Shown: piece by piece, positions 49,643-59,239 of the stretch
How positions within the stretch are numbered: the stretch's first letter is position 1
Layout of the letters: every line of letters begins with the position of its first letter
Origin: Flavobacterium celericrescens
Lineage (GTDB): Bacteria; Bacteroidota; Bacteroidia; Flavobacteriales; Flavobacteriaceae
NCBI RefSeq assembly: GCF_011392075.1
Contig: NZ_JAAJBV010000002.1
Coordinates: forward strand, 62,001 to 126,000
Direction: 5' to 3'
DNA: 64,000 bases
The notes under the pieces: generated by a model
The model's database searches: none
Seen by the model: only the letters and a program-made list of their open reading frames with translations
Told to the model about the DNA's origin: nothing
Made by a program: the position numbers and the translations under genes

Positions 49643-50551
49643 TTATATTTCTTTAATCGTATTTGTTATTGTTCCAATCCCTTCCACAGTTGCCTCAACT
49701 ACATCGCCATCATATATCCATTCTTGTGGGTCGCGACCTGCGCCAACGCCTGCTGGAGTTCCTGTTGCGATAATATCACCTGCTTCTAAAGTGAAAACGG
49801 TACTTAAATCTTCAATCAAATCGTTGATGTTGAAAAGCATGAATTTGGTATTCGAATTTTGTTTTTCAACACCATTTACTTTCAATGATAAATTCAAGTT
49901 GTGTGGGTTTTCGATTTCGTCTTTCGTAACAATAACTGGTCCCATCGGTGCAAAAGTATCTTGTCCTTTAGAAACAATCCACTGCCCTTCTCTACGGCAA
50001 TCACGTGCTGAAATATCGTTAATCACTGTATAACCAAAAACATAATCTAAAGCGTCTGATTTTGATACATATTTTCCTTTTTTACCAATAATCACAGCTA
50101 ATTCACATTCCCAATCCAATTGCGAAGTTAACTTCGTGTTTTTAATGATTTCGGTATTCGTTGCTGTAACCGTTGTGGGTGGTTTTGAGAAGATAATCGG
50201 TTTGGTTGGAAGTTTTCCAGTTGTGTCTAATGTACGAGCACTTTCGGCTACGTGTTCTGTATAATTTAAACCAATTCCGATGATGTTTTTTCTTGGTTTT
50301 TCGATTGGGGCTAAAATGGTTACTTCGCTCATTTCATAAGCGATTTCTTCGAAGAAATTCTCAGGTGTTTCCGCAATCATTTCTGTTATTTCTGGAATAA
50401 TTTCAAATCCCATATCAATTAATTCTAACATATCGTTTGGTAATGGGAAATTGGAAACATCTCCAAAATCCTGCATATCGATAACTTGGTTATTATGAAT
50501 AAAGCCTAAACGTGGCTCGGTGTCTTGTGTTTTATAGGTAAGTAGTTTCAT
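49643..50551 (-). CDS. Fumarylacetoacetate-hydrolase family protein (302 aa)
   Basis: Motifs IGLNYTEHVAES (about 96), DWECELAVIIGKKG (about 147, metal-binding Glu residues), DISARDCRREGQW and the C-terminal GDIIATGTPAGVG identify the FAH superfamily. These enzymes cleave C-C bonds in acylpyruvates. In this operon it should hydrolyse the ring-cleavage product (maleylpyruvate or its amide), giving pyruvate plus maleate or maleamate. No separate maleylpyruvate isomerase is present, which fits direct hydrolysis. Confidence 0.88.
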   Translation of the reverse strand: MKLLTYKTQDTEPRLGFIHNNQVIDMQDFGDVSNFPLPNDMLELIDMGFEIIPEITEMIAETPENFFEEIAYEMSEVTILAPIEKPRKNIIGIGLNYTEHVAESARTLDTTGKLPTKPIIFSKPPTTVTATNTEIIKNTKLTSQLDWECELAVIIGKKGKYVSKSDALDYVFGYTVINDISARDCRREGQWIVSKGQDTFAPMGPVIVTKDEIENPHNLNLSLKVNGVEKQNSNTKFMLFNINDLIEDLSTVFTLEAGDIIATGTPAGVGAGRDPQEWIYDGDVVEATVEGIGTITNTIKEI

Positions 50552-50611
50552 ATTTTTTATTTAACCGCAAAGAGCGCTAAGTTTTACGCAAAGTTCGCAA
50601 AGTTTTTGTTG

Positions 50612-51724
50612 TTATTGAATTTGTTGATGTCCGTTGTTTTCTGTTAATTCTCTTCCTTGGTATAATCCCAATCCTTCAATCACTGGTAAATCGTTGAAAT
50701 TGAAAAGGCAAGCATCTTCGGTTTCGGATAAATTGTGATGTTCGTGCCAAGCCCAACTCGGAACACAGAAAATATCACGCTCTTTCCAATCGAAACGTTT
50801 TCCGTTGATGATCGTGTAGCCTTTTCCTTTGGCGCATTGGTACACAAATGAACCGGTATGTTTGTGTGCTTTTCCTTTGAATCCTGCTGGTAATAATTGC
50901 ATCGCAGCTCCCATAGTTTGCATTACGTGTCCACCAGTTAATGGATTCGAATATTGCATAAAAATGCCATCAAACGGATTGACTTCATTGACTTTATGCG
51001 CTTCTAATAAGGCTGGATACACATTTTTCCAAGAATATTTGAATAGTGGAGAATAAGGTTTATCCCAAGTTTTATCGGCTGGAATCAATCCTGCACAACC
51101 ATACGTTATTGGTGAAAAATTCAAGGGTGCTATCAATGGTTGTTTACCATCATAAACTGCATAATCATTAGCTTCTAAAGCATTCACCAACGGAATATCT
51201 AAACCATCTTGCCAAATGCAGGTTTTCCCACCTTCTTCTACACCATGTTCGTGCCAAGTGAAATTAGGAGTAATAACAAAATCGTTTACTTCTAACATGA
51301 TTTTATTACCATCTACAACCGTATAACCTTTTTCGCCTTCCATAATAAAACGTAAAGCCGAAGCACGATGACGGTGTGCCGAAGTAAATTCACCAGGACG
51401 CGTAACTTGAATTCCAGTATATAGCCAACCCACAGCTGCTGAAACATCTTTACGTTTGTCGTTTACCAAATATACAACGCGTCTTCCAGCTTGTTCTGGC
51501 GTTACTAATTCGGATGATTTTAGAACTAATTCGCGTAAATCATCATATTTCCATAACATAGGAACCGAAGAAGAACGCGGTTCCCAAGGTTCGATATCAT
51601 TAGCGACCGTCCATAAAGCTCCAGCGCCAAGCGTTTCTAACTCTTTATAATAGGCTTTTAGTTCGTCTGAATCTTGAACTCGCGCTCTTCCGTATTGGTC
51701 GTCTGAAAAATTATTTGTTTCCAT
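50612..51724 (-). CDS. Gentisate 1,2-dioxygenase-like bicupin (370 aa)
   Basis: Two cupin domains are visible. The first has the iron-binding HRHRASALRFIMEGEKGYT (about residue 117) and TWHEHG. The second has KHTGSFVYQCAKGKGYT and AWHEHH. Length and order match gentisate 1,2-dioxygenases, which open the ring between the carboxyl- and hydroxyl-bearing carbons. Relatives act on 1-hydroxy-2-naphthoate or 5-aminosalicylate, so the true substrate could be gentisate or 5-hydroxyanthranilate. The N-terminal QYGRARVQDSDELKAYYKEL segment is also family-typical. Confidence 0.85.
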   Translation of the reverse strand: METNNFSDDQYGRARVQDSDELKAYYKELETLGAGALWTVANDIEPWEPRSSSVPMLWKYDDLRELVLKSSELVTPEQAGRRVVYLVNDKRKDVSAAVGWLYTGIQVTRPGEFTSAHRHRASALRFIMEGEKGYTVVDGNKIMLEVNDFVITPNFTWHEHGVEEGGKTCIWQDGLDIPLVNALEANDYAVYDGKQPLIAPLNFSPITYGCAGLIPADKTWDKPYSPLFKYSWKNVYPALLEAHKVNEVNPFDGIFMQYSNPLTGGHVMQTMGAAMQLLPAGFKGKAHKHTGSFVYQCAKGKGYTIINGKRFDWKERDIFCVPSWAWHEHHNLSETEDACLFNFNDLPVIEGLGLYQGRELTENNGHQQIQ

Positions 51725-51768
51725 AATCTTATGTTTTAATTAGTGACTTCGAGAGCCTCAGCCATCAA

Positions 51769-52752
51769 TTATTTATCTTTATTAAACTCCTCGTGATTAT
51801 CAATAAAGGTAATCTTACGTGTAGGAGCAGTGTTTACTCTTAAATCAAAAATATCAAATCGGTTGTAATGTCCTAAAATATCGTGCATTTGTTTCGGTTG
51901 AATACATTTTGCTAAATCTATTTCGGCATACACCATTCCTTCTTCATCGATAAGTGGTTGTCCGATTACAGCACCATTTGGACCAATAAATCCTGAGAAA
52001 GCCGAACTTTTTCTATCCAATAATTCATCTACATTTGGAACATCAGCACGTAAAGCATCTTTGATTTCTTGTGAAACGGTTGAACATGATACAATCGTAA
52101 ACAATTTTCCTTCAAACGAATGCGCAGCCGCACGAATTTTAATTGCTTCTGCCATATCGTAATCCGGTGGCGCTACTGGCAATGAAATGTAATTCGCTAT
52201 ATGAATCAATTCGCCTTGAGAAAGTAGCGTAAAACGCGCTAAAGTATTTGTGTTTTCACCACAAGCTAAAGTTCCTATGGGACCAATTTCTGTATTGTAC
52301 ACTTTTAACGAAGAACCGTCACCTGAAGACCACGTTAGTTTTTCGGCCCAGGTTGGGACTAATTTTCTGTGTTTCCCAACGATAACGCCTTTGTTGTCGA
52401 TGATTAAGTTGGTGTTATAAATTTCGCCATAGCTTTTACCGCGCTCGTTGATTCCCATTACGATATGAATGTCATTATCTTTGGCAGCTAAGCAAAGTTT
52501 TTTTATTTCTGGACCGGCTACATCAACCGAATTTTTATATAATTCTTCATACCATTTACTGCCTTGAACTGGCGTCATAATCCAATTCCAATAAGGATAT
52601 CCTGCGATAAAAACCTCCGGAAAAGCGATTAATTTTGCTCCGTTATTGCTCGCTTCTTTAATGAAAGAAATGGCTTTATCGACTGTTTTTTCTACATTTA
52701 GAAATACTGGTGACGTTTGAACGGTTGCGGCTTTGAATTTTTTGAATTCCAT
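51769..52752 (-). CDS. Nitrilase-superfamily hydrolase (327 aa)
   Basis: The catalytic triad is intact: Glu in LIAFPEVFIAGYPYWNW (about 46), Lys in KHRKLVPTW (about 133) and Cys in LACGENTNTLARF (about 169). These flanks are those of true nitrilases, not of most amidases. In this operon it could release a carboxylic acid from an aromatic nitrile, or hydrolyse an amide such as maleamate if the substrate is 2-aminobenzoate. The pathway context makes the second idea attractive, the sequence the first. Confidence 0.85.
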   Translation of the reverse strand: MEFKKFKAATVQTSPVFLNVEKTVDKAISFIKEASNNGAKLIAFPEVFIAGYPYWNWIMTPVQGSKWYEELYKNSVDVAGPEIKKLCLAAKDNDIHIVMGINERGKSYGEIYNTNLIIDNKGVIVGKHRKLVPTWAEKLTWSSGDGSSLKVYNTEIGPIGTLACGENTNTLARFTLLSQGELIHIANYISLPVAPPDYDMAEAIKIRAAAHSFEGKLFTIVSCSTVSQEIKDALRADVPNVDELLDRKSSAFSGFIGPNGAVIGQPLIDEEGMVYAEIDLAKCIQPKQMHDILGHYNRFDIFDLRVNTAPTRKITFIDNHEEFNKDK

Positions 52753-52756
52753 TTGT

Positions 52757-52820
52757 GAATTTTTTTTTGGAACACAGATTGGAGAAATTTTTAAAATTTA
52801 TATAATTTCTTAAATCTGTG
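52757..52820. repeat. Intergenic palindromic repeat (ACACAGATT type)
   Basis: GGAACACAGATT and AAATCTGTGTTTC form arms around an AT-rich loop between two operon genes; such sequences are common between flavobacterial genes. Confidence 0.55.
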
Positions 52821-52829
52821 TTTCTAGTT

Positions 52830-53249
52830 TTATAATTCGTATTGCTTTATTTTATTCTTCATTTCTTCTGTAAAAGGTTCGGCTTTGATGCCGTTTCTTT
52901 CTGGGTTGAAAGCTACGTTTACCAATGTTACTTCGCCTTCTAAAACGGTGTTTTCTGATTCATTTACAAACTGAAATCCGCAGAGTATTGACGAGTTTTT
53001 TAATTCTTTTACCCAAAGTTTTTTGGTTAAGATTTCTCCCAATCTTGCGGCATTTTTAAATTGAATTTTCAAATCAACCGTTGGAATACCATTGGTTTCG
53101 TGCATTTTTGAAAAAGGACGATTTAAGGCTTCTTCAAACCAATCTTCTACTAAACAATTTAGCATTTCTAAAAATCTTGGATAGAAGACAATTCCAGCAT
53201 AATCAACATGTTGGAAACGTACTTTTTCTTGTTTTATGAATTCACTCAT
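52830..53249 (-). CDS. Acyl-CoA thioesterase, 4HBT/YbgC family (139 aa)
   Basis: The hot-dog fold signature VRFQHVDYAGIVFYPRFLEM (about residues 11-30), with the catalytic Asp in HVDYAG, identifies a 4-hydroxybenzoyl-CoA thioesterase-type enzyme. Length is typical. In the operon it should release the free ring-hydroxylated acid from its CoA ester before ring cleavage by the dioxygenase. The gene sits between the ligase and nitrilase genes with short gaps. Confidence 0.87.
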   Translation of the reverse strand: MSEFIKQEKVRFQHVDYAGIVFYPRFLEMLNCLVEDWFEEALNRPFSKMHETNGIPTVDLKIQFKNAARLGEILTKKLWVKELKNSSILCGFQFVNESENTVLEGEVTLVNVAFNPERNGIKAEPFTEEMKNKIKQYEL

Positions 53250-53339
53250 TTTGTTTGTTATCTAAATTATGAGATTCCTGCTTACGTCGGAATTACAAGA
53301 TTATCTTTTTTTTGCTAATTACTTTTCACTATTTACTAA

Positions 53340-54929
53340 TCACTTCAGCTTAAATCGTTGTATTTTTCCTGTCTCCGTTTTTGGTAAACATTCCACAAAA
53401 TTAATCACTCTTGGATATTTATAAGGGGCCGCTACTTCTTTGAACCAGTGTTGGATACGATTCTTCATCACATCTGTCGCTTTAGATGTGTCATGTAACA
53501 CAATATGCGCACAAACTAGCATTCCTCGCTCTTCATCGGGTAAACCAACAACGGCACATTCCAAAATATCTTCGTGGGTTAAAAGTACGGATTCTACTTC
53601 AATTGCCGCAATATTATAGCCCGAAGAAATAATCATATCATCGCCACGTGCCACAAAATGGAAATAGCCTTCTTCATCTTGACGGAAAATATCTCCTGTG
53701 ATATTCCAACCATTTTCTACATATTCGCGTTGTTTTTCCTCTCGGTTTAGGTATTTACAACCTGTAATTCCTCGAACGGCTAGTCTTCCGGCTTCGTTTC
53801 TTGGTAATTCGTTTCCTTGTTTGTCTATGATTTTAGCTTCGTAACCCGTAATCGCTTTTCCAGTAGCGCCTGGTTTCATATTTTCTTCATTAGATGAAAT
53901 AAAAATATGCAACATTTCGGTAGCACCGATTCCATCTATGATTTTTAAACCTGTAGCATCGTACCAATCTTGCCAGACTTTTAAAGGCAAGGTTTCGCCA
54001 GCAGATACACATTTTCTTAAACTCGAAATATCGTAATCTTGAACTTTGGTTGTTATGATGCGCCAAGCAGTAGGAGCGGTGAAGCAAATCGTAATTTTAA
54101 AATCTTGAATTGCTTTCAATAATAAATCTGGACTTGGTTTTTCAATTAGAAATGTTGAAGCTCCGAAATACATCGGAAACAACACTAATCCACCCAAACC
54201 AAAAGTAAATCCTATTGGCGGACTTCCTGTGAAAATATCATTTTGTGTTGGCTGTAAAGAATAGTTTGGAAATGCTTCACATATATTCAAAATGTCTTTG
54301 TGATAATGCGCTGTCATTTTAGGTAAACCCGTTGTTCCAGAAGTGAAACCAATTAAAGCAATTGAATCGGATTTGGAATGATAATTATCGAAAGTTTTGG
54401 GTTTAGAAGCCATTAATTCTTCCAATTGCGAATTCCCATAAAAACACGTTTGTTTCAGAAAATCCGATTTTACTAAATGAATTTCTTCTTCCAATTCCTT
54501 ATCACACAATACATGTGAAATTTCGGCACAATCAATAATCGTAGTTAGTTCTTTTGAACGAAGTAATGGCATGGTAGCCACAACGATTCCGCCCGCTTTC
54601 AAAATAGCAAACCAACACGCTACCATCATCGGATTATTCGCCGAACGAATCAAAACGCGATTACCTGATTTCAAACCCAAATCATCCACCAAAACATGTG
54701 CAATTTGATTTGCTTTTTCAAATAAATCTTGATATGTCCAAGTTTCTTCAAATGTGCGAATGCAACTATTGTTTCCACGACCTTCGCGAATGTGGCTGTC
54801 CAACAATCTATCTACGCAATTTAGCATTTCAGATTGTTGGAATTGAGGTAAATCCAAAAAAGTGTATTCTGATTGTAATTCCAGAGATGGTAAGCTATTG
54901 TGTGCAAAATTATCTTCGTAATGTTTCAT
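53340..54929 (-). CDS. Aromatic acid-CoA ligase, 2-aminobenzoate/salicylate type (529 aa)
   Basis: The AMP-binding motif GFTSGTTGLPKM (about 193), GIGATEM (about 335), TGDIFRQDEEG and the catalytic lysine in PKTETGKIQRF near the C-terminus are all present. The overall pattern is that of benzoate- and 2-aminobenzoate-CoA ligases. The downstream hydroxylase/reductase fusion is known to act on 2-aminobenzoyl-CoA or salicylyl-CoA, which narrows the substrate to an ortho-substituted benzoate. It ends 9 bases before the fusion gene's stop region begins, so the two are closely linked. Confidence 0.88.
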   Translation of the reverse strand: MKHYEDNFAHNSLPSLELQSEYTFLDLPQFQQSEMLNCVDRLLDSHIREGRGNNSCIRTFEETWTYQDLFEKANQIAHVLVDDLGLKSGNRVLIRSANNPMMVACWFAILKAGGIVVATMPLLRSKELTTIIDCAEISHVLCDKELEEEIHLVKSDFLKQTCFYGNSQLEELMASKPKTFDNYHSKSDSIALIGFTSGTTGLPKMTAHYHKDILNICEAFPNYSLQPTQNDIFTGSPPIGFTFGLGGLVLFPMYFGASTFLIEKPSPDLLLKAIQDFKITICFTAPTAWRIITTKVQDYDISSLRKCVSAGETLPLKVWQDWYDATGLKIIDGIGATEMLHIFISSNEENMKPGATGKAITGYEAKIIDKQGNELPRNEAGRLAVRGITGCKYLNREEKQREYVENGWNITGDIFRQDEEGYFHFVARGDDMIISSGYNIAAIEVESVLLTHEDILECAVVGLPDEERGMLVCAHIVLHDTSKATDVMKNRIQHWFKEVAAPYKYPRVINFVECLPKTETGKIQRFKLK

Positions 54930-54938
54930 AATTCCTAA

Positions 54939-57236
54939 TTACTTCTTATTACTTTTCGGTTTCAACGCTTTTTTCATGCCTTCCATTTGTTTTCTTTCCG
55001 AAGCTTTTAGTGGATACAAATGCGAAACACCCATTTTGTATTGATTTGGAATATCATTCGCTTGAAATTGTTCGTATGCTTGAGCATTTCTAACGAAATT
55101 AGCATCTAACAATAAAGGTCTTCCTAAAGCGACTAAATCAGCTCTTCCGTTTAGAAGAATAGTATTGATTTGATCAATATCTTGAATATAGCCAGCGGTT
55201 ATGGTTGGAATATGAACGGTATTTCGAACGGCATCAGAAAAAGGCGTTTGCCACATTCTGCCTGTTAGCGGTTTTTGATTTGAGACAGTATTTCCTGTAG
55301 AAACATTGATAATATCTGCTCCTGCTTTTTTGAATGCTTCCGAAATAATAAAAACCTCTTCTTCAGAGATTCCGTTTTCTGCCCAATCAGTGGCTGAAAT
55401 TCGTACTGAAATTGGTTTTTCTTTTGGAAATACTTCACGAATAGCATTAAATATCTCCAATGGATATTTTAAACGATTCTGTATTTTTCCACCAAATTCA
55501 TCAGTACGAACATTTGTTAAAGGTGATAAAAAAGATGCTAATAAAAACCCATGATGTGCTTGTAATTCGATCATATCAAAGCCTGCTTCATCAGCATTTT
55601 TAGCTGCTTGCATAAATTGTGCTTTAATTACAGCCATATCTTTCAAAGTCATCTCCTTAGGAATAGTATAATTTTCATTAAAGGGAATTGGGGAAGCCGA
55701 AATTAAATTCCATGGTGTATCGATGGGTCCATTTCCTTCAAAAGGTTTTTTAACAGCACCTTTTCGTCCCGAATGTCCTAATTGAATGGCAATTTTTGTT
55801 GAAGAGTTATGGTGAACAAACGCAGTAATTTTTTTCCATTGATTCAATTGCTCTGCATTGTAAATTCCGGCACAGCCTTCTGTTATTCTTCCAGTTTCTG
55901 AAATTGCGGTCATTTCGGTGATGATTAATCCTACGCCTCCAGTAGCACGACTTCCGTAATGCACTAAATGCCAATCAGAAACTAATCCGTCAATTGCGGA
56001 ATATTGTCCCATTGGCGCCATAACGATTCGGTTTGGAAGTTCAAGTTCTCTTATTTTAAATGGTGTAAATGCTGCAGAGTTGGAAGTCGGAAGTTTGGAG
56101 CTGGAAGTTTCCAAAAATTCTTTTAAGACCTTATCAGTAAACGAACTATCTCTCAAACGTAAATTCTCGTATGTTACTTTCTTAGAACGTGTCATGCATC
56201 CAAAAGCAAATTGTTGGAAGGAATGTTGCATGTGACGTCCCATATTTTCGAACCAATCAAGAGAAACTAAAGCTGCATACTGAATCATTTCGACAGTGTT
56301 TCTTCTAGATTTGTCGTATTGTTCAAAAGCTGCTTGTACATTATTTGGATTCGCAATCACAGCATCTGCTAAACCAATAGCACAATCCATAGCTAATTTA
56401 GTTCCTGAACCAATGGAGTAATGTGCTGTAGCCTTGGCATCACCTAATAAAACAATATTGTTATGATACCAATTTTGATTCGTAACATGTGGAAATTGAC
56501 GCCAATGCGATTTGTTTGAAATCAGTGGATGTCCGTCTAATTCTTCTTTGAAGATTTCTGTGATTTTAGCCATCGTATCTTCTTCGTTAGTAACTTCAAA
56601 ACCGTGTTTTTGCCACGTTTCATCGCTACATTCAAAAATCCACGTACTCATACCTTCTTCGTATTGATAGGTATGTGCTACTATAGTTCCATGTGGCGTA
56701 CTTCTGAAGAAATAGGTGAATGCATCAAGAGGTTTTGTAGAACCTAACCAAACGAAGCGGTTTTTCTTTAATTCGATTTTCGTTCCGAATTCAGTTTCAT
56801 GCTTTGTACGGATAGCACTTGCAATTCCGTCAGCAGCTAAAATGATATCCGAATCAGCAAATTGCGACAAATCCTCTACGTTTTGTTCGAAATGCAGATT
56901 AACACCTTCTTCGACACAGCGTTGTTGTAATAATTGTAAAAGAGTTTTACGAGAACAACCGCAAAAACCATTTCCAGCAATGCTTACTTCTTGACCATCA
57001 CGAGCGACAATAATATCATCCCAATACGCAAATTTGCTTCGAATTAATTCATACGATTGCATATCGCGTTTTAAGAATTCGCCTAAAGTTTCGTCTGAAA
57101 AAACCACTCCGAAACCAAAACTATCATCAGGTTTGTTACGTTCGTAAATATCGATTTGGAAATGTGGCATTGCTTTTTTTGTTAATATCGAAAAGTAAAG
57201 TCCGCCTGGACCACCACCTATAACTGTTATTTTCAT
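54939..57236 (-). CDS. Bifunctional salicylyl-/2-aminobenzoyl-CoA hydroxylase-oxidoreductase (765 aa)
   Basis: Start at 57236 gives MKITVIGGGPGGLYFSIL, a flavoprotein Rossmann motif; the 13-residue extension upstream is not needed. The first 370 residues form a flavin monooxygenase (GDAKATAHYSIGSGTKLAMD binds FAD). From about 395 an Old Yellow Enzyme-type reductase begins (IVMAPMGQYSAIDGLVSDWH, LGHSGRKG, ELQAHHGFLL, ALGRPLLLD). This fusion hydroxylates the CoA-bound ring and reduces it or re-oxidises the product. A low-complexity linker (SSSKLPTSNSAAF) from a GGAAGT-type repeat joins the halves. Confidence 0.9.
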   Translation of the reverse strand: MKITVIGGGPGGLYFSILTKKAMPHFQIDIYERNKPDDSFGFGVVFSDETLGEFLKRDMQSYELIRSKFAYWDDIIVARDGQEVSIAGNGFCGCSRKTLLQLLQQRCVEEGVNLHFEQNVEDLSQFADSDIILAADGIASAIRTKHETEFGTKIELKKNRFVWLGSTKPLDAFTYFFRSTPHGTIVAHTYQYEEGMSTWIFECSDETWQKHGFEVTNEEDTMAKITEIFKEELDGHPLISNKSHWRQFPHVTNQNWYHNNIVLLGDAKATAHYSIGSGTKLAMDCAIGLADAVIANPNNVQAAFEQYDKSRRNTVEMIQYAALVSLDWFENMGRHMQHSFQQFAFGCMTRSKKVTYENLRLRDSSFTDKVLKEFLETSSSKLPTSNSAAFTPFKIRELELPNRIVMAPMGQYSAIDGLVSDWHLVHYGSRATGGVGLIITEMTAISETGRITEGCAGIYNAEQLNQWKKITAFVHHNSSTKIAIQLGHSGRKGAVKKPFEGNGPIDTPWNLISASPIPFNENYTIPKEMTLKDMAVIKAQFMQAAKNADEAGFDMIELQAHHGFLLASFLSPLTNVRTDEFGGKIQNRLKYPLEIFNAIREVFPKEKPISVRISATDWAENGISEEEVFIISEAFKKAGADIINVSTGNTVSNQKPLTGRMWQTPFSDAVRNTVHIPTITAGYIQDIDQINTILLNGRADLVALGRPLLLDANFVRNAQAYEQFQANDIPNQYKMGVSHLYPLKASERKQMEGMKKALKPKSNKK

Positions 57237-57301
57237 ATTTTTTTGCACGCGGATGAAATGGATTTGCTTTGGCAAAACGTAGATTTCCGCAGATTTTTAA
57301 T

Positions 57302-57907
57302 TTATTGTCTTTTAATAGCGAATATTTCTCCTAACTTACTATAATTAGAACCTGCTAAACGAGCAACAGGTTTGTATGTTTCCAAATTGATTCTGTGATT
57401 ATCCATAAGAATTGAATCATCAATATGCATGGTGATAATTCTTCCAATAATAATACAAGCTCCACCATTTTGATGCTTTTCGATGAAATAATGATGTACC
57501 ATTTCACATTCAAAATGCACTAAACTTTCTTTGACACGTTTTGGTTTGATGTAAATAGCGTCAATTGGTGTAACACCTGCTAATTCAAATTCGTCAACAT
57601 CTGAAGCGACAGATTGAGAAGTAGTATTCATTTGCTCTACAACTTCTTCTGTAACTAAATTTACAACGAATTGTTTGTTTTCTAGTATATTATTTAAAGT
57701 GTCTTTATTTTTGTTTCCTGTTCGAACGGTTGAAAACATTACATGCGGAGGATCTTCACTAACGACATTAAAAAAAGAAAATGGAGCTAAATTATTGATT
57801 CCGTTAGTATCAATTGTAGAAATCCAACCAATAGGTCTTGGTATTACTGTTCCTGTTAAAAGCTTATATAAAGCGGAAGATTCGGTATCTTTAATATCGA
57901 ATTGCAT
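57302..57907 (-). CDS. Flavin reductase-like FMN-binding split-barrel protein (201 aa)
   Basis: TGTVIPRPIGWISTIDTNG (about residues 18-36), APFSFFNVVSEDPPHVMFS and the later CIIIGRIITMHID are typical of the flavin-reductase-like/flavoredoxin family. Length is normal for the family. It is the first gene of the operon and could supply reduced flavin to the hydroxylase fusion or act on a pathway intermediate. Its substrate is not evident from sequence. The operon promoter should lie in the 100-base gap between this gene and aroC, on the minus strand. Confidence 0.85.
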   Translation of the reverse strand: MQFDIKDTESSALYKLLTGTVIPRPIGWISTIDTNGINNLAPFSFFNVVSEDPPHVMFSTVRTGNKNKDTLNNILENKQFVVNLVTEEVVEQMNTTSQSVASDVDEFELAGVTPIDAIYIKPKRVKESLVHFECEMVHHYFIEKHQNGGACIIIGRIITMHIDDSILMDNHRINLETYKPVARLAGSNYSKLGEIFAIKRQ

Positions 57908-58020
57908 ATTAATTTGTGTTGTTTCTACAAATTAAGCAATTTATTTGAAATTATTAAAAAAAAGTAACGAAAAAATATATAATCTTCAATTAAAAGTATA
58001 GGTTAATACATATTACATTT

Positions 58021-59070
58021 TTATTTCAACAAAAAATAATCTGCAAGTACTAATGCAGCCATAGCTTCAACTATAGGAACGGCTCTAGGCACCACACAAG
58101 GATCGTGACGTCCTTTTCCTTGTTGCTCGATGATTTCACCTTTTGTTGTTAAAACATCTTGTTTTTGTAATAGGGTTGCAACTGGTTTAAAAGCTACTCT
58201 AAAATATATATCCATGCCGTTAGATATTCCACCTTGAATTCCTCCCGAAAGGTTTGATTTTGTAGTTCCGTCGGCATTGTATAAATCATTGTGTTCGCTT
58301 CCTTTCATTTTGGCACCACAAAAACCACTACCAAATTCAAATCCTTTTACAGCATTGATTGAAAGCATTGCTTTTCCTAATTCTGCATGTAATTTATCAA
58401 AAACAGGTTCTCCTAATCCTATAGGAACATTTTGAATTACACAAGTAATAGTTCCTCCTACAGAATCACCTTCTTTTTTAATTTCTTTAATATAGGCTTC
58501 CATTTTTTTGGCTGTAGCCGAGTCAGGACAACGAACAGCATTGCTTTCTGTTTTAGAAAAATCTAAATCTTGATATGGTTTATCGATAAAAATTTCACCT
58601 ACTGAAGAGACAAAAGCATTTATTTTTATATTAGGAATAATTTGTTTTGCAATAGCTCCCCCTACTACTCTGCTTGCAGTTTCACGTGCAGAACTTCTAC
58701 CTCCACCTCTATAATCACGAATACCATACTTTTGTTCATAAACATAATCTGCGTGGCTAGGACGATAAGTTTCTTTTATGTGCGAATAGTCATCTGATTT
58801 TTGATTGGTATTTGGTATGAGAAACCCAATTGGTGTTCCTGTTGTTTTACCTTCAAAAATTCCTGATAGAAATTGGACTTCATCAGCTTCTTGTCTTTGA
58901 GTCACAATACTTGATTGTCCGGGTTTTCTTCGTTGCATTTCGGCATGAATCGCTTGAAAATCTATTTCAATCCCTGGAGGACAACCATCTACAATTCCTC
59001 CCAAGGCTTCACCATGTGATTCTCCAAAAGTGGTTAACTTGAATAATTTTCCAAATGTATTTCCTGCCAT
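58021..59070 (-). CDS. aroC: Chorismate synthase
   Basis: [20 protein letters not shown] is the conserved N-terminus (signature 1). [20 protein letters not shown] and the [17 protein letters not shown] segment match signatures 2 and 3. At 349 aa it has the normal length. The enzyme makes chorismate from EPSP using reduced FMN, the last common step to aromatic amino acids. It lies upstream of the degradation operon on the same strand with a 110-base gap, so it is probably a separate unit. Confidence 0.97.
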   Translation of the reverse strand: MAGNTFGKLFKLTTFGESHGEALGGIVDGCPPGIEIDFQAIHAEMQRRKPGQSSIVTQRQEADEVQFLSGIFEGKTTGTPIGFLIPNTNQKSDDYSHIKETYRPSHADYVYEQKYGIRDYRGGGRSSARETASRVVGGAIAKQIIPNIKINAFVSSVGEIFIDKPYQDLDFSKTESNAVRCPDSATAKKMEAYIKEIKKEGDSVGGTITCVIQNVPIGLGEPVFDKLHAELGKAMLSINAVKGFEFGSGFCGAKMKGSEHNDLYNADGTTKSNLSGGIQGGISNGMDIYFRVAFKPVATLLQKQDVLTTKGEIIEQQGKGRHDPCVVPRAVPIVEAMAALVLADYFLLK

Positions 59071-59239
59071 AACTTTATTCCAAATTGATTAAGTAACTAA
59101 AAACAAATGTAAGGATTATTTTAAATTAAACAGAAACCAATTCGTTAACAAAAGAATCTAATTCATAGCTATTTTATAACCTTTAGATAATTGTTGGATG
59201 ATATAAAAACTGGTATTTTGTATCTCAAATAATTATATT

